Of a stretch of 64,000 bases of DNA, positions 9,685 through 17,427 are shown one piece after another. The DNA lies in NCBI GenBank assembly GCA_027943745.1, contig AP025763.1, positions 558,001 through 622,000 of the forward strand, in the 5' to 3' direction. Each line of letters opens with the position of its first letter. Position 1 is the first letter of the stretch. This DNA is from Neptuniibacter victor (lineage in GTDB: Bacteria; Pseudomonadota; Gammaproteobacteria; Pseudomonadales; Balneatricaceae). The translations under genes and the position numbers were made by a program. The notes beneath the pieces were generated by a model. That model did not search any database and was not told where the DNA came from. It was given only the letters and a program-made list of their open reading frames with translations.

Positions 9685-9723
9685 CTTCGTAGCTCGTTGA
9701 AACTCTTTCAAGAGCATACGAAG
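9685..9723. promoter_or_regulatory. Palindromic operator or hairpin in the LysR/SDR control region, copy A
   Basis: Outer arms CTTCGTAGCTC and GAGCATACGAAG enclose a perfect inner palindrome TTGAAA-CTC-TTTCAA. It sits 30 bases upstream of the SDR start, between the divergent LysR and SDR genes. Copy B keeps both arms, with TTGAAG facing CTTCAA, so a base pair has changed on both sides together. It could be a LysR-type operator or an RNA hairpin in the SDR leader. Confidence 0.6.
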
Positions 9724-9752
9724 AGTGGTCAAAAAACAATAAGGAGCAAACT

Positions 9753-10352
9753 ATGAAAATTCTACTCATTGGTGCTACAGGCACTATCGGCAAAGCAGTA
9801 GCTGGTCGTTTAGCCGAGAATCACGAGTTAATTGTGGCGGGATACTCGGATGGCGATGTAATAGTTGATCTCGGTAATACGGAGTCAATCAGGTCCATGT
9901 TCGCTGAAGTAGGCAATGTTGACGCGGTTGTTTCAACCGTGGGACTCGCGAACTTCGGGCCGTTTGATCAGTTGCCTGATGATGAATATCAATTGGCACT
10001 CAGCAATAAATTGATGGGGCAGATCAATTTGGTACGCCTGGGCCGCGGTTATATCAATAAAGGTGGTTCCATCACCTTAACTTCGGGTGTGTTGTCGCGG
10101 GAGCCCATGCAAGGCAGTGTCGCGGTCAGCATGGTTAATGGCGCACTGGAAAGTTTTGTTAAAGCCGCTGCTTTGGAGCTGGATAGCTTCCGGCTGAATG
10201 CGGTGTCTCCGATTTTTGTTAAAGAGACCATGGCCATGATGGGGATGGATACAGCGAGTGGTTTATCCGCAGCTGATACGGCAAAGGCCTATGTCGCTGC
10301 GGTAACCGGAATGATGCACGGCATTACGCTTGACGCGCCAGCCTACGTCTAA
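9753..10352 (+). CDS. Short-chain dehydrogenase/reductase, copy A
   Basis: A 199-residue SDR. The Rossmann motif G-x-x-G-x-x-G is at residues 7-13 (GATGTIG), followed by a short cofactor loop (VDLGNTESI), the STVG strand motif and the SGVLS serine region. The usual catalytic Tyr-x-x-x-Lys is not present: the corresponding helix reads SMVNGALESFVKAAALEL, as in a small subgroup of short SDRs, so the exact reaction is uncertain. AAGGAG lies just upstream of the ATG. It is the first gene of the putative LysR-regulated cluster and is about 90 percent identical to the second copy downstream. Confidence 0.9.
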   Translation: MKILLIGATGTIGKAVAGRLAENHELIVAGYSDGDVIVDLGNTESIRSMFAEVGNVDAVVSTVGLANFGPFDQLPDDEYQLALSNKLMGQINLVRLGRGYINKGGSITLTSGVLSREPMQGSVAVSMVNGALESFVKAAALELDSFRLNAVSPIFVKETMAMMGMDTASGLSAADTAKAYVAAVTGMMHGITLDAPAYV

Positions 10353-10388
10353 GCGACCGTAATAAATAATCACATCAAGGAGAAAACG

Positions 10389-11468
10389 ATGAAAAAACTG
10401 CTATCTACGTTGATCACATTAGTGCTGATTGCGCCAAACGCATTTGCAACGGAAATCGAGACGCGGTCTCTGGACGAGCTTTACGCGGCAGCGGTTGCCG
10501 AAGGCGGTGAGCTTGTACTTCGAGCAGGCGGGGATAAGGACGATCAAGCTGACTACTACCTGAATATGTTCAAAAAACGGTTTCCCAAGATCAAACTCAC
10601 ACACAGTGTGGATCTGAGTTTTTATCACGCCTCACGTTATGACAATGCGCGCAAAGAAGACAGCAAAGCCAATGTTCCAGATATAATACAGCTGCAAACA
10701 TTACACGATTTTGATTACTACGCCGAGCGTGGATTGTTGGAGCGTTACAAGCCCAAAAACTGGGAGAAAGTTTATCCTGATTACAAAGATCCACACGGAA
10801 ATTGGGTGGGTCTATTTGGGGTAGCTTTTACCAATGTGTTTAATAACAAAGTCATTGATGAAAGAAAGGCTCCACGTGACGCTTTGGATTATCTTGACCC
10901 AGCGTTGAAGGGAAAAATCATTCTGACTTATCCGCATACGGATGATGCAGTCTTGTACCAGTTTTGGAATCTGAAAGAAAAATACGGTTGGGAGTACCTA
11001 GAAAAATTAGTTGCTACTGAGCCAACATGGGTTCGTGGTACATCAATGCCTTATGTTGCTATTAATAACGGCTGGTACGGAGCAAGTTTTACAACATCTT
11101 GGGCATTTGTACCGTGGGAAGGCAGCGATACACGCCTTGTATTACCTGAAGAGGATTACTTCTTAACGTGGTTCCAAGTTGCAGCCATTCCTAATGACGC
11201 AAAAAATAAAGCGGCGGCTAAACTCTATTTAAACTGGATGCTCTCTAAGGAATTCCAGAGTAAATGGCTGCAATTCCCCGTACGCATGGATGTTGAATCA
11301 TCTGGTGGCTATAAATCGATACAGCACTACAACACCTCACCAGCAGATTTTCATCGATTTATGTTGAAGCGTGAACTCGTTGAGCGCTTCCGTTTGCAAC
11401 TAGAGCAGCTGATTGGGCCCTATGAGGGAGCCGCGCCGTTGGAAATGGACTACAGCGTTAAGCCATGA
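10389..11468 (+). CDS. Periplasmic extracellular solute-binding protein (ABC type), orphan
   Basis: A 359-residue protein with a signal peptide cleaved after NAFA (about residue 20). The fold-family features are those of AfuA/PotD-like binding proteins: GGELVLRAGGDKDDQ, DIIQLQTLHDFDYYAERGLL, LKGKIILTYPHTDDA and the C-terminal KAAAKLYLNWMLSKEFQ. These bind iron, polyamines or small organic ligands in the periplasm. No permease or ATPase gene is nearby, so it either borrows a transporter encoded elsewhere or acts as a sensor. It follows SDR copy A by 36 bases with AAGGAG before the ATG, and its stop overlaps the start of the porin gene. Confidence 0.88.
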   Translation: MKKLLSTLITLVLIAPNAFATEIETRSLDELYAAAVAEGGELVLRAGGDKDDQADYYLNMFKKRFPKIKLTHSVDLSFYHASRYDNARKEDSKANVPDIIQLQTLHDFDYYAERGLLERYKPKNWEKVYPDYKDPHGNWVGLFGVAFTNVFNNKVIDERKAPRDALDYLDPALKGKIILTYPHTDDAVLYQFWNLKEKYGWEYLEKLVATEPTWVRGTSMPYVAINNGWYGASFTTSWAFVPWEGSDTRLVLPEEDYFLTWFQVAAIPNDAKNKAAAKLYLNWMLSKEFQSKWLQFPVRMDVESSGGYKSIQHYNTSPADFHRFMLKRELVERFRLQLEQLIGPYEGAAPLEMDYSVKP

Positions 11469-12871
11469 TGCGCATCAACACTATGATGGCGGTGCTGGCG
11501 TTCTTGCCGACGCTAGCATCCGCAGCATCGGTTGAGTAAGAATCAGAACCAACGCTAGCAGCGACAGAGCACTATCAATTTTTTCGTTGGAAAGAGGACT
11601 ATTCAGACCTCACCCAGGCGCAGCGCGAAGCAAGTAGCCTGTCGCGTATTAAGCGAATCCCATTGTCTGGCGACCAGAATTATCCTTACTTGTCGCTCGG
11701 TGGAGAATGCCGTTTCAAGGTGGAGTCATCGTCTAATCAGCTATTTGGTCTTGGCAGTCGCGAGAACAGCAACGTTTTTCTTAATCGATTTCTAGTTCAC
11801 GGTGATGTGCAATGGAAAGAAAATATTCGTTCCTTTGTGTAACTGGGTGCGTATAGCGAAAGTGGCCGGTTAGGTGGCCCATCACCCGTAAACGAGTCAG
11901 ACGTTGATGTGCAACAAGCGTGTGTTGATACCCATGCCGGTGCATTTGAACTGCGTGCGGGTAGGCAAGAAATATATCTCGATTCTGCCAAGCAATTGGG
12001 TATTAGAGAAGGGCCGAATCAACGGTGCTCATTTGATGCTTTGAGAGTTCAGTATCGTCCGCCATCCCACCCCGGTGTTGACCTTTTTGTAGGCCGAGAA
12101 GTACAGCCTAAAGAGGATGCCTTTGAAGATAGTGCCAGCAATGGGGCGAAGGTCTGGGGTATTTATGGCGCAAAGTTATTAACACTCGGTTCCGATTATC
12201 TCGATAGTTTTTATATCGGTATAGATCGCAATAACTCATCATTCAATCAAGGTGTTGGGGACGAGGAGCGGCATACGCTGGGGCTACGATGGGTGGGGGA
12301 GCACGGCGCTTGGCGTTATAGCTACGAAGGGTTTTATCAAGGAGGCCGTTTTAACGGTGCAGACATTCAAGCCTGGGCATTGGTGACAGAAAACTACTAC
12401 CGGCTCTCAGTTGATAGCTGGCAGCCAACCTTTGGGGTCAGAGCTAACATTGCCAGCGGCGACAGTGATCTTAATGACAATAAGCTCGGCACATTCGATG
12501 CGCTATTTCTTGATTTGAATTATCTAGCTGAAGCGGGCGTGTTGTATACGCCGCGTAACCTTTATGAGCTGCAAACGATGATTGATCTCTTCCCATCGAA
12601 GGATCTTCGCGTTCGGCTTCGTTCCAATTTTCTGTGGCGACAAAACACCAGTGATGCAGTTTATGTTAGCCCTGGTGTTCCACTCGTAGCAGGAGATACT
12701 TCAGATAAACGGTTTATTGGTTATGTGCTGGATGTCGCAGCGACGTGGGAGGTTAACCACAACCTCAAGCTGGCGGCCTCTTATGCATTTGCCGCAGCAG
12801 GGGATGTGATTGAGGATGCGGGAGGGAGAGACACTCAGTACTTTATCTCAAGCTTGACGTTTAGATTCTAA
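11468..12871 (+). pseudogene. Alginate-export-family outer-membrane porin, two in-frame stops
   Basis: One continuous frame encodes a signal peptide (MRINTMMAVLAFLPTLASAA), then the barrel family of AlgE-like export proteins. Its signatures include ENSNVFLNRFLVHGDVQW, LRAGRQEIYLDSAKQLGIRE and GPNQRCSFDALRVQY. The strand-rich C-terminus ends in a terminal phenylalanine (SSLTFRF). The frame is broken by TAA at 11537, just after the signal peptide, and TAA at 11840. The second lies where FVQLGAY is expected, consistent with a CAA to TAA change. No frameshift separates the pieces. A 320-residue segment remains open from 11909, but it lacks a signal peptide and the first strands. The start overlaps the upstream stop, so the gene was translationally coupled to the binding protein. 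Confidence 0.85.
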
Positions 12872-13228
12872 ATTCCTTGGTTTACAAGAAATTGAGTCAT
12901 TTAAGTGTCATTAAAGCAGGCAGTCAGTAAGGAGATATATTTTGATTGCCGTTTCACTAGAAATCGCCCAACTGACCGGAGGGTGGGAGCGTTAGGGCGA
13001 AAGTTCAGCGAAGCGTAATGAGAGTCTAGCGATTCCAGTCACGCTTTAACGAGCTCTATTTTTCTTTTAATAAGAATAGTGTTTTCGCAGCCGGGTTATT
13101 TTTCACATAAAAGTTATTGGTTATAGTGCTACCAATGTTCTCGTAAATAAATAGGTGGTCTTCGTAGCTCGTTGAAGACTCCTTCAAGAGCATACGAAGA
13201 GCGGTCAAAAAACAGTAAGGAGCAAACT
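12872..13228. other. Intergenic remnants before SDR copy B
   Basis: The first half holds no clear gene. A short frame starting LIAVSLEIAQLT after an AAGGAG at about 12931 ends within 20 codons and may be a gene-start remnant. From 13042 the sequence matches the LysR 5' end and the control region of SDR copy A. The LysR start codon is lost (AAT in place of CAT on the plus strand) and the remnant stops after ten codons. Confidence 0.7.
13160..13199. promoter_or_regulatory. Palindromic operator or hairpin, copy B
   Basis: Arms CTTCGTAGCTC and GAGCATACGAAG are the same as in copy A. The inner stem is TTGAAG facing CTTCAA with loop ACTC. Against copy A (TTGAAA facing TTTCAA) the A-T pair has become G-C on both sides, which preserves the stem. 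A region that kept pairing through divergence is probably in use. Confidence 0.6.
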
Positions 13229-13828
13229 ATGAAAACTCTACTCATTGGTGCCTCAGGCACTATCGGCAAAGCAGTAGCTGGTCGTTTAGCTGAGAATCAC
13301 GAGTTAATTGTGGCGGGATACTCGAATGGCGATGTAAGAGTTGATCTCGGTAATACGGAGTCAATCAGGTCAATGTTCGCTGAAGTAGGCAATGTTGACG
13401 CGGTTATTTCAACAGTGGGAGTGGCGAACTTCGGGCCGTTTGATCAGTTGCCTGATGATGAATATCAATTGGCACTCAGCAATAAATTGATGGGGCAGGT
13501 TAATTTGGTACGTCTAGGTCGCGGTTATATCAATCAGGGCGGCTCCATCACCTTAACCTCTGGCGTGTTATCGCGTGAACCCATGCAAGGCAGCGTAGCG
13601 GTCAGCATGGTGAATGGCGCACTGGAAAGCTTTGTTAAAGCTGCTGCCCTGGAGCTGGATAGCTTCCGGCTGAATGTGGTGTCTCCGATTTTTGTTAAAG
13701 AGACCATGGCCATGATGGGCATGGATACTGACGGAGGTCTGTCTGCAAGTGATACCGCAAAGTCGTATTTGGCGTCATTCAATGGCTCTATGCATGGTGC
13801 CACCTTAGATGCGCGTACTTACGCTTAA
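13229..13828 (+). CDS. Short-chain dehydrogenase/reductase, copy B
   Basis: A 199-residue paralogue of copy A with about 20 differences, most of them near the C-terminus. The nucleotide-binding GASGTIG motif and the SMVNGALESFVK helix that replaces Tyr-x-x-x-Lys are preserved. ATG 13229 is chosen because it has the same AAGGAG and spacing as copy A. An upstream in-frame ATG at 13172 would run translation through the palindrome and is not supported. Keeping two open copies suggests either dosage need or different substrate preference. The metallo-hydrolase gene follows by 27 bases. Confidence 0.88.
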   Translation: MKTLLIGASGTIGKAVAGRLAENHELIVAGYSNGDVRVDLGNTESIRSMFAEVGNVDAVISTVGVANFGPFDQLPDDEYQLALSNKLMGQVNLVRLGRGYINQGGSITLTSGVLSREPMQGSVAVSMVNGALESFVKAAALELDSFRLNVVSPIFVKETMAMMGMDTDGGLSASDTAKSYLASFNGSMHGATLDARTYA

Positions 13829-13855
13829 TGCATTTCAACAATCGAGGAGAGAAAA

Positions 13856-14812
13856 ATGAAAAAGCTTTTATCTGGCTTAACTAAACGAATATCAACTGCC
13901 AAAAGTCTTCAGTTTAAAACATGGCTATTTTCATCGATATCAAAACAGTCACTAATGATACTGGCCATCTTTAGTTTGTTGCACCCTTTAAACGCCTCTG
14001 CGCAATGGGGAAAGGTAGATTTAACCATTAGAGATGCGGGTAATGGACTATACAGTGCGGTTGATCTTAGCAGCGAATACGCAAGCGGCTTTTGGATAGC
14101 AGATGGGGGTGTTGTTGTTTTTGACCCTACAAACGCAGCTTTCTCAAAAGCTATGTTCAAAGAAATTCGTGAGCGTACTGACAAGCCCATCAAATACGTC
14201 ATTTACAGCCATAATCATTGGGATCATATTTCAGGTGCGGCTATTTTTGCCAAAAATGGCGCACAAATTGTTGCACATTCCGATACCGTTGAGCACCTCA
14301 TGCCTAGCGACCAAGTAACTAAGCCAACATTAGTTTGGGATGGAGAACGTTCAGTTATTCCAATAGGCAATCAAACTTTGGAGTTGCTGCATTTTGGCGC
14401 TAATCATGGGCACGGGATGACGGTAACAAGAATTCCTACACTTAAAGCAGTTTTTGTTTCCGACCTCGTCGTTGCTAAACGTGTGGGTTACTTGACATTG
14501 CCAGACTTCAAGCCAACCTCTTGGATAAATTCTCTGGAGGCAATCAACCAACTGGAGTTTGATGTTTTGTTGACTAGCCATGACTTTGGTGGCGGAAGCG
14601 TATTAGAGCATGCATCTGTGATGGAGCAACAGAAATTCCTGAAAGATCTAATTGCGGCAGTGAGTGATTCCTTTCAAGCGGGAGCAACGATGGAAACGCT
14701 AGGTGAAGAAGTAGCTAAGCGCATGCAGGACTATAAGGATTGGGCAAAGTTTGATGAATGGTTGACACTAAATGCTTACCGCATTGCGATGGAAGCGGGC
14801 ATTGGTTACTAA
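13856..14812 (+). CDS. Periplasmic metallo-beta-lactamase-fold hydrolase
   Basis: A 318-residue protein of the MBL superfamily. The zinc site HNHWDH is at residues 119-124, with a further HGHG segment, the SDLVV aspartate and the late TSHDFGGG histidine. Substrates of such proteins range from lactones to sulfate esters and cannot be told from sequence. A conventional signal peptide starts only at Met34 (MILAIFSLLHPLNASAQ). The 33 residues before it begin MKKLLS, like the upstream binding protein, and may be an added leader. ATG at 13955 is therefore an alternative start. GAGGAG precedes the first ATG. Confidence 0.87.
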   Translation: MKKLLSGLTKRISTAKSLQFKTWLFSSISKQSLMILAIFSLLHPLNASAQWGKVDLTIRDAGNGLYSAVDLSSEYASGFWIADGGVVVFDPTNAAFSKAMFKEIRERTDKPIKYVIYSHNHWDHISGAAIFAKNGAQIVAHSDTVEHLMPSDQVTKPTLVWDGERSVIPIGNQTLELLHFGANHGHGMTVTRIPTLKAVFVSDLVVAKRVGYLTLPDFKPTSWINSLEAINQLEFDVLLTSHDFGGGSVLEHASVMEQQKFLKDLIAAVSDSFQAGATMETLGEEVAKRMQDYKDWAKFDEWLTLNAYRIAMEAGIGY

Positions 14813-14849
14813 CAAATAAACCATTGTTTTATCGACAGGCCTAGCGCAT

Positions 14850-15401
14850 ATGAAAAAACTAAACAATATAGTATCAGTCGTAGTATCTGACAAAGTAAAG
14901 AATAACCGTCAATCTGATTTTGAAAATTGGCAGGAAAGAATAATTTCTGAGATCAGAAAGTTTAAAGGATTCATTAGCGTGTCCTCCAAAAAAATAGAGG
15001 ACGTCGAGAATGAGTATTTTACGGTTTTTCAATTTGACTCAAACCAAAATTTACAGCATTGGATAGAGTCAGATGTATTAAGAAAATATTTGTCAGAAGC
15101 GGAACAATATACAGAAGTACCTTACAGAATTAGCCGTCATCAAGGGTTGGAATTTTTCTTCGATAAAGAAAAGTTAATGGCGAAGCAGCCGCCATTTTAC
15201 AAGCGGGTTCTTATAGGTATTGCCGCTGTATATCCATTAATAATTTCTGTTGGGCAACTATTTCATTGGATTATTCCTGAGTTTGAAGAGTTACCATTTG
15301 AATTGGCTTTATTTTTTGAAGTCATTGTCATTTCAAGTCTAATGAACTATCCAGTGATGCCCATGCTTACAAAGTGGCTTCAAGGGTGGTTGTACAAATA
15401 G
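14850..15401 (+). CDS. Antibiotic-biosynthesis-monooxygenase-like protein with C-terminal membrane segments
   Basis: 183 residues. The first about 95 form a dimeric ferredoxin-like ABM domain (ENWQERIISEIRKFKGFISV, then EYFTVFQFDSNQNLQHWIES), a fold seen in small monooxygenases and heme-degrading enzymes. The rest has two hydrophobic helices (VLIGIAAVYPLIISVGQLF and LALFFEVIVISSLMNYPVM), so the domain is anchored to the inner membrane facing the cytoplasm. The ribosome-binding site is weak. It is more AT-rich than the SDR genes and may have joined the cluster separately. Catalytic activity is not assured. Confidence 0.78.
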   Translation: MKKLNNIVSVVVSDKVKNNRQSDFENWQERIISEIRKFKGFISVSSKKIEDVENEYFTVFQFDSNQNLQHWIESDVLRKYLSEAEQYTEVPYRISRHQGLEFFFDKEKLMAKQPPFYKRVLIGIAAVYPLIISVGQLFHWIIPEFEELPFELALFFEVIVISSLMNYPVMPMLTKWLQGWLYK

Positions 15402-15411
15402 AAAAGGGTAG

Positions 15412-15773
15412 GTGGTGGGGCTAATCAGATTTTTAGGGGAAATGAAAAAAATCAAGGATGAAATCCAGATTATGTACATTGAAGATCAATGCCTGAGTGA
15501 CTATTTACCACCGCCATTACTATTATTACAAAGAGGTAATAGATGGGCGGCATTGTATCGAATGAGAACGTTTATTAAGACTCAACGGAAAGGTGGATGC
15601 GCTAAATTGAGTAGGTTGATTCTGAGTAAGGTCTGGAATATGAAACGAGTCATGCGGTATAAGACGGTCGAAAGTGATTCAGGCCTTAGAATTCTAAATA
15701 AGCTTCTTTAAAATCCGATTTGACATTACTTATGTTGATATCCGGCAACAAAACTCTTTGCTCAATCACAGAA
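15412..15773. other. Non-coding stretch between the monooxygenase-like gene and the tyrosinase remnant
   Basis: A 99-codon plus-strand frame is open here but has no recognisable domain, no good ribosome-binding site and a composition like the surrounding debris, so I do not call it a gene. On the minus strand only short fragments follow the tyrosinase remnant. Confidence 0.5.
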
Positions 15774-16600
15774 TTACCCCGCAATTTTACTTGATGACAG
15801 GTCGATTTCGATCATGTTATCTGCGTATTCGTAATCTAGCTCCTGAGTATTTAAAACTTCGGCAGCTGTTAGCCCGAAAGGCTCTAGGACTACATGGTGC
15901 AAGCCGGTTGGGAAGTTTTCAATACCGTTATTTTGCTGCCATAACGTCCATATCCGGTCGATCATACAATGATGAGAATAAAAAAAATCGGGTCATAAGC
16001 ATAGAAGGCTGCATTTACCATGCTGCCACCGACGTAGCTGTGCAGCGCATCACGTATGTTTTCGAGATTGTCGTTGAAATCTTCGAAGTTAGTAACTTCA
16101 TAAATAAGGAAGTCCACAGCTTCCTTTAGCGTTACACGTCATCGCCGTCTGCATCAGCAGAGGGGGCTGGTCGTGATTTGGTCTATTTGATTGCTGACAT
16201 GCGGCGGGCTTAATCGAATGTTAGCATTTAACAGTGGATTCTCAGAATCGTTGAATGCTGTTGCCAAGAATGAATCAGGAAGGCCGGTTCCAGCTGTCCA
16301 GCCCCACCAAGGTAGTTAGACATCTGGGTCAATATCTTGTAGCGATTGCTCATACCTGTGAAGGTAGGCCCTGTGCCATGGTGAGAAAAGTTGCCCGCTT
16401 AGGCTTGATCGTTGGAAAAATTGATGGTGGCAGGAGCTCCGTGAGGTCCGGAAAAGTGATAGTAGCCTTGGTTGTCATTGATTTGTTTTGAATGGTTTAC
16501 GGCACCGGCATACTTTTGCATGTTAGTGTCGTTTAAACTACCGGCCCTTAGCCGATATTGCATTTATCCAGACATAGTTGACGTGCCTGTCGGTTCTGAA
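15774..16600 (-). pseudogene. Tyrosinase (type-3 copper oxidase) remnant, multiply broken
   Basis: Read on the minus strand, scattered frames give the copper-A region HFSGPHGAP and PWHRAYLHRYEQSLQDIDPD followed by LPWWGWTAGTGLPDSF. Next come TLKEAVDFLIYEVTNFEDF and LHSYVGGSMVNAAF. The copper-B region is DPIFF/SHHCMIDRIWTLWQQ and the tail is PTGLHHVVLEPFGLTAAEV. Several stops, frame changes near 16380 and 16145, and a frameshift in an eight-T run at about 15983 separate these parts. The histidine motifs leave little doubt about the family. The gene is dead; the enzyme would have oxidised phenols. Confidence 0.82.
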
Positions 16601-17171
16601 GCTTATCTTTGATACTTCTTTATAAGAGATTACCTACGAGTAATCAAGTTTTTCCGGAGTGGCAGGTCTTAAAAATTGCTATTCCTTAAACTGATATTGA
16701 AAAGCCTATTATGAACAGCGGCGAATTTGAGCTAGTCCTTTAGGTCGGGGCAGGTGAGTGGCCGCTATCGCATCACGCAAATTAGGAGTATTGATTTAGT
16801 GAATACTCCTCATTCTAGGCGATAGGTGTGTAGTGGTTAAATTCGAAATCCTGTGAAGCTTCATGTAATGCTGGGCCTCTGTAATCAAAAGTGTAGTAAT
16901 TAATGAGGTAAATGCAGGGGGTGTTTGTAATATGTTGATATTTAATGATATTTGTATCTTTCATTATCGGTGTGTGTTGAAGATACCTGTTTAATCATCA
17001 GAATATGCTGTCTTTATTAAAAGGTTTTATGCTGTAACTTCAGCAAAGTGTCGACGCATTGTACGTCAAAAGAATTTTACAACATAGATCAGGTAGCTTG
17101 CTGATTTGTAGATGTTATATCTATGAAAAAAAGAGTTATTCTGAATGCGTAAGAGGTTCTAGGAGAGTGCG
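16601..17171. other. Right edge of the island and pncC upstream region
   Basis: No gene seen. It holds the possible 5' end of the tyrosinase remnant, a large nested inverted repeat (16765-16825) and, from about 16969, the right boundary repeat. That repeat includes a dozen codons of mutS sequence on the minus strand and the pncC leader with GGAG before its ATG. Confidence 0.7.
16765..16825. repeat. Nested inverted repeat near the right island edge
   Basis: Inner arms AGGAGTATT and AATACTCCT are perfect with a nine-base loop. Outer arms CTATCGC and GCGATAG are also perfect. No T-run follows, so it is not an ordinary terminator. It may be a folded recombination site, an operator or a relic of the element. 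Confidence 0.55.
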
Positions 17172-17427
17172 ATGGAAATGTTATTAGAAGATATTGCCCA
17201 ATTGGCCCAACGTCGATCGGCCGTCATTGCCACGGCCGAGTCGTGTACGGGTGGGTGGGTAGCGCAAGAGCTGACGTCTATTGCGGGTAGTTCTGTTTGG
17301 TTTGATCGTGGTTTTGTTACTTATAGCAATGCTGCCAAAGAGGAGATGTTAGGGATTAGCGCTGAAATAATTAAGAATCATGGTGCGGTGTCAGAGCAAG
17401 TCGTTAAAGCGATGGCTGAAGGTGTGT
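16969..17427. repeat. Right boundary repeat of the island (mutS 5' remnant, spacer, pncC 5' end)
   Basis: Partner of the left boundary repeat at an offset of about 10.15 kb. Its mutS part covers only about a dozen codons (MIKQVSSTHT-like on the minus strand) and is non-coding. The pncC part here is the intact gene. Confidence 0.85.

Larger units (their letters stand above)
9567..10352. repeat. Direct repeat copy A (LysR 5' end, control region, SDR gene)
   Basis: About 786 bases repeated at 13042-13828 with roughly 90 percent identity by eye. The unit starts within the LysR coding start and ends at the SDR stop, so an SDR gene together with its whole control region was duplicated. The two copies bracket the binding-protein and porin genes and could recombine to delete about 3.5 kb. 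Confidence 0.9.
13042..13828. repeat. Direct repeat copy B (LysR remnant, control region, SDR gene)
   Basis: Second copy of the 786-base unit. The LysR part is reduced to about nine recognisable codons and is non-coding. The control region and SDR gene are retained. Similarity fades over the last 30 codons of the SDR, where most amino-acid differences lie. Confidence 0.9.

Noticed and set aside
13172-13228. A longer N-terminus for SDR copy B
   Set aside because: It would translate the palindromic control region; the copy A start with AAGGAG is conserved at 13229.
15412-15711. A 99-codon open frame after the monooxygenase-like gene
   Set aside because: No recognisable domain, no good ribosome-binding site, and it lies among gene debris.
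6823-17427. A prophage or defence island
   Set aside because: No phage structural, replication, restriction, toxin or nuclease genes are visible; the intact cargo is regulatory and metabolic.
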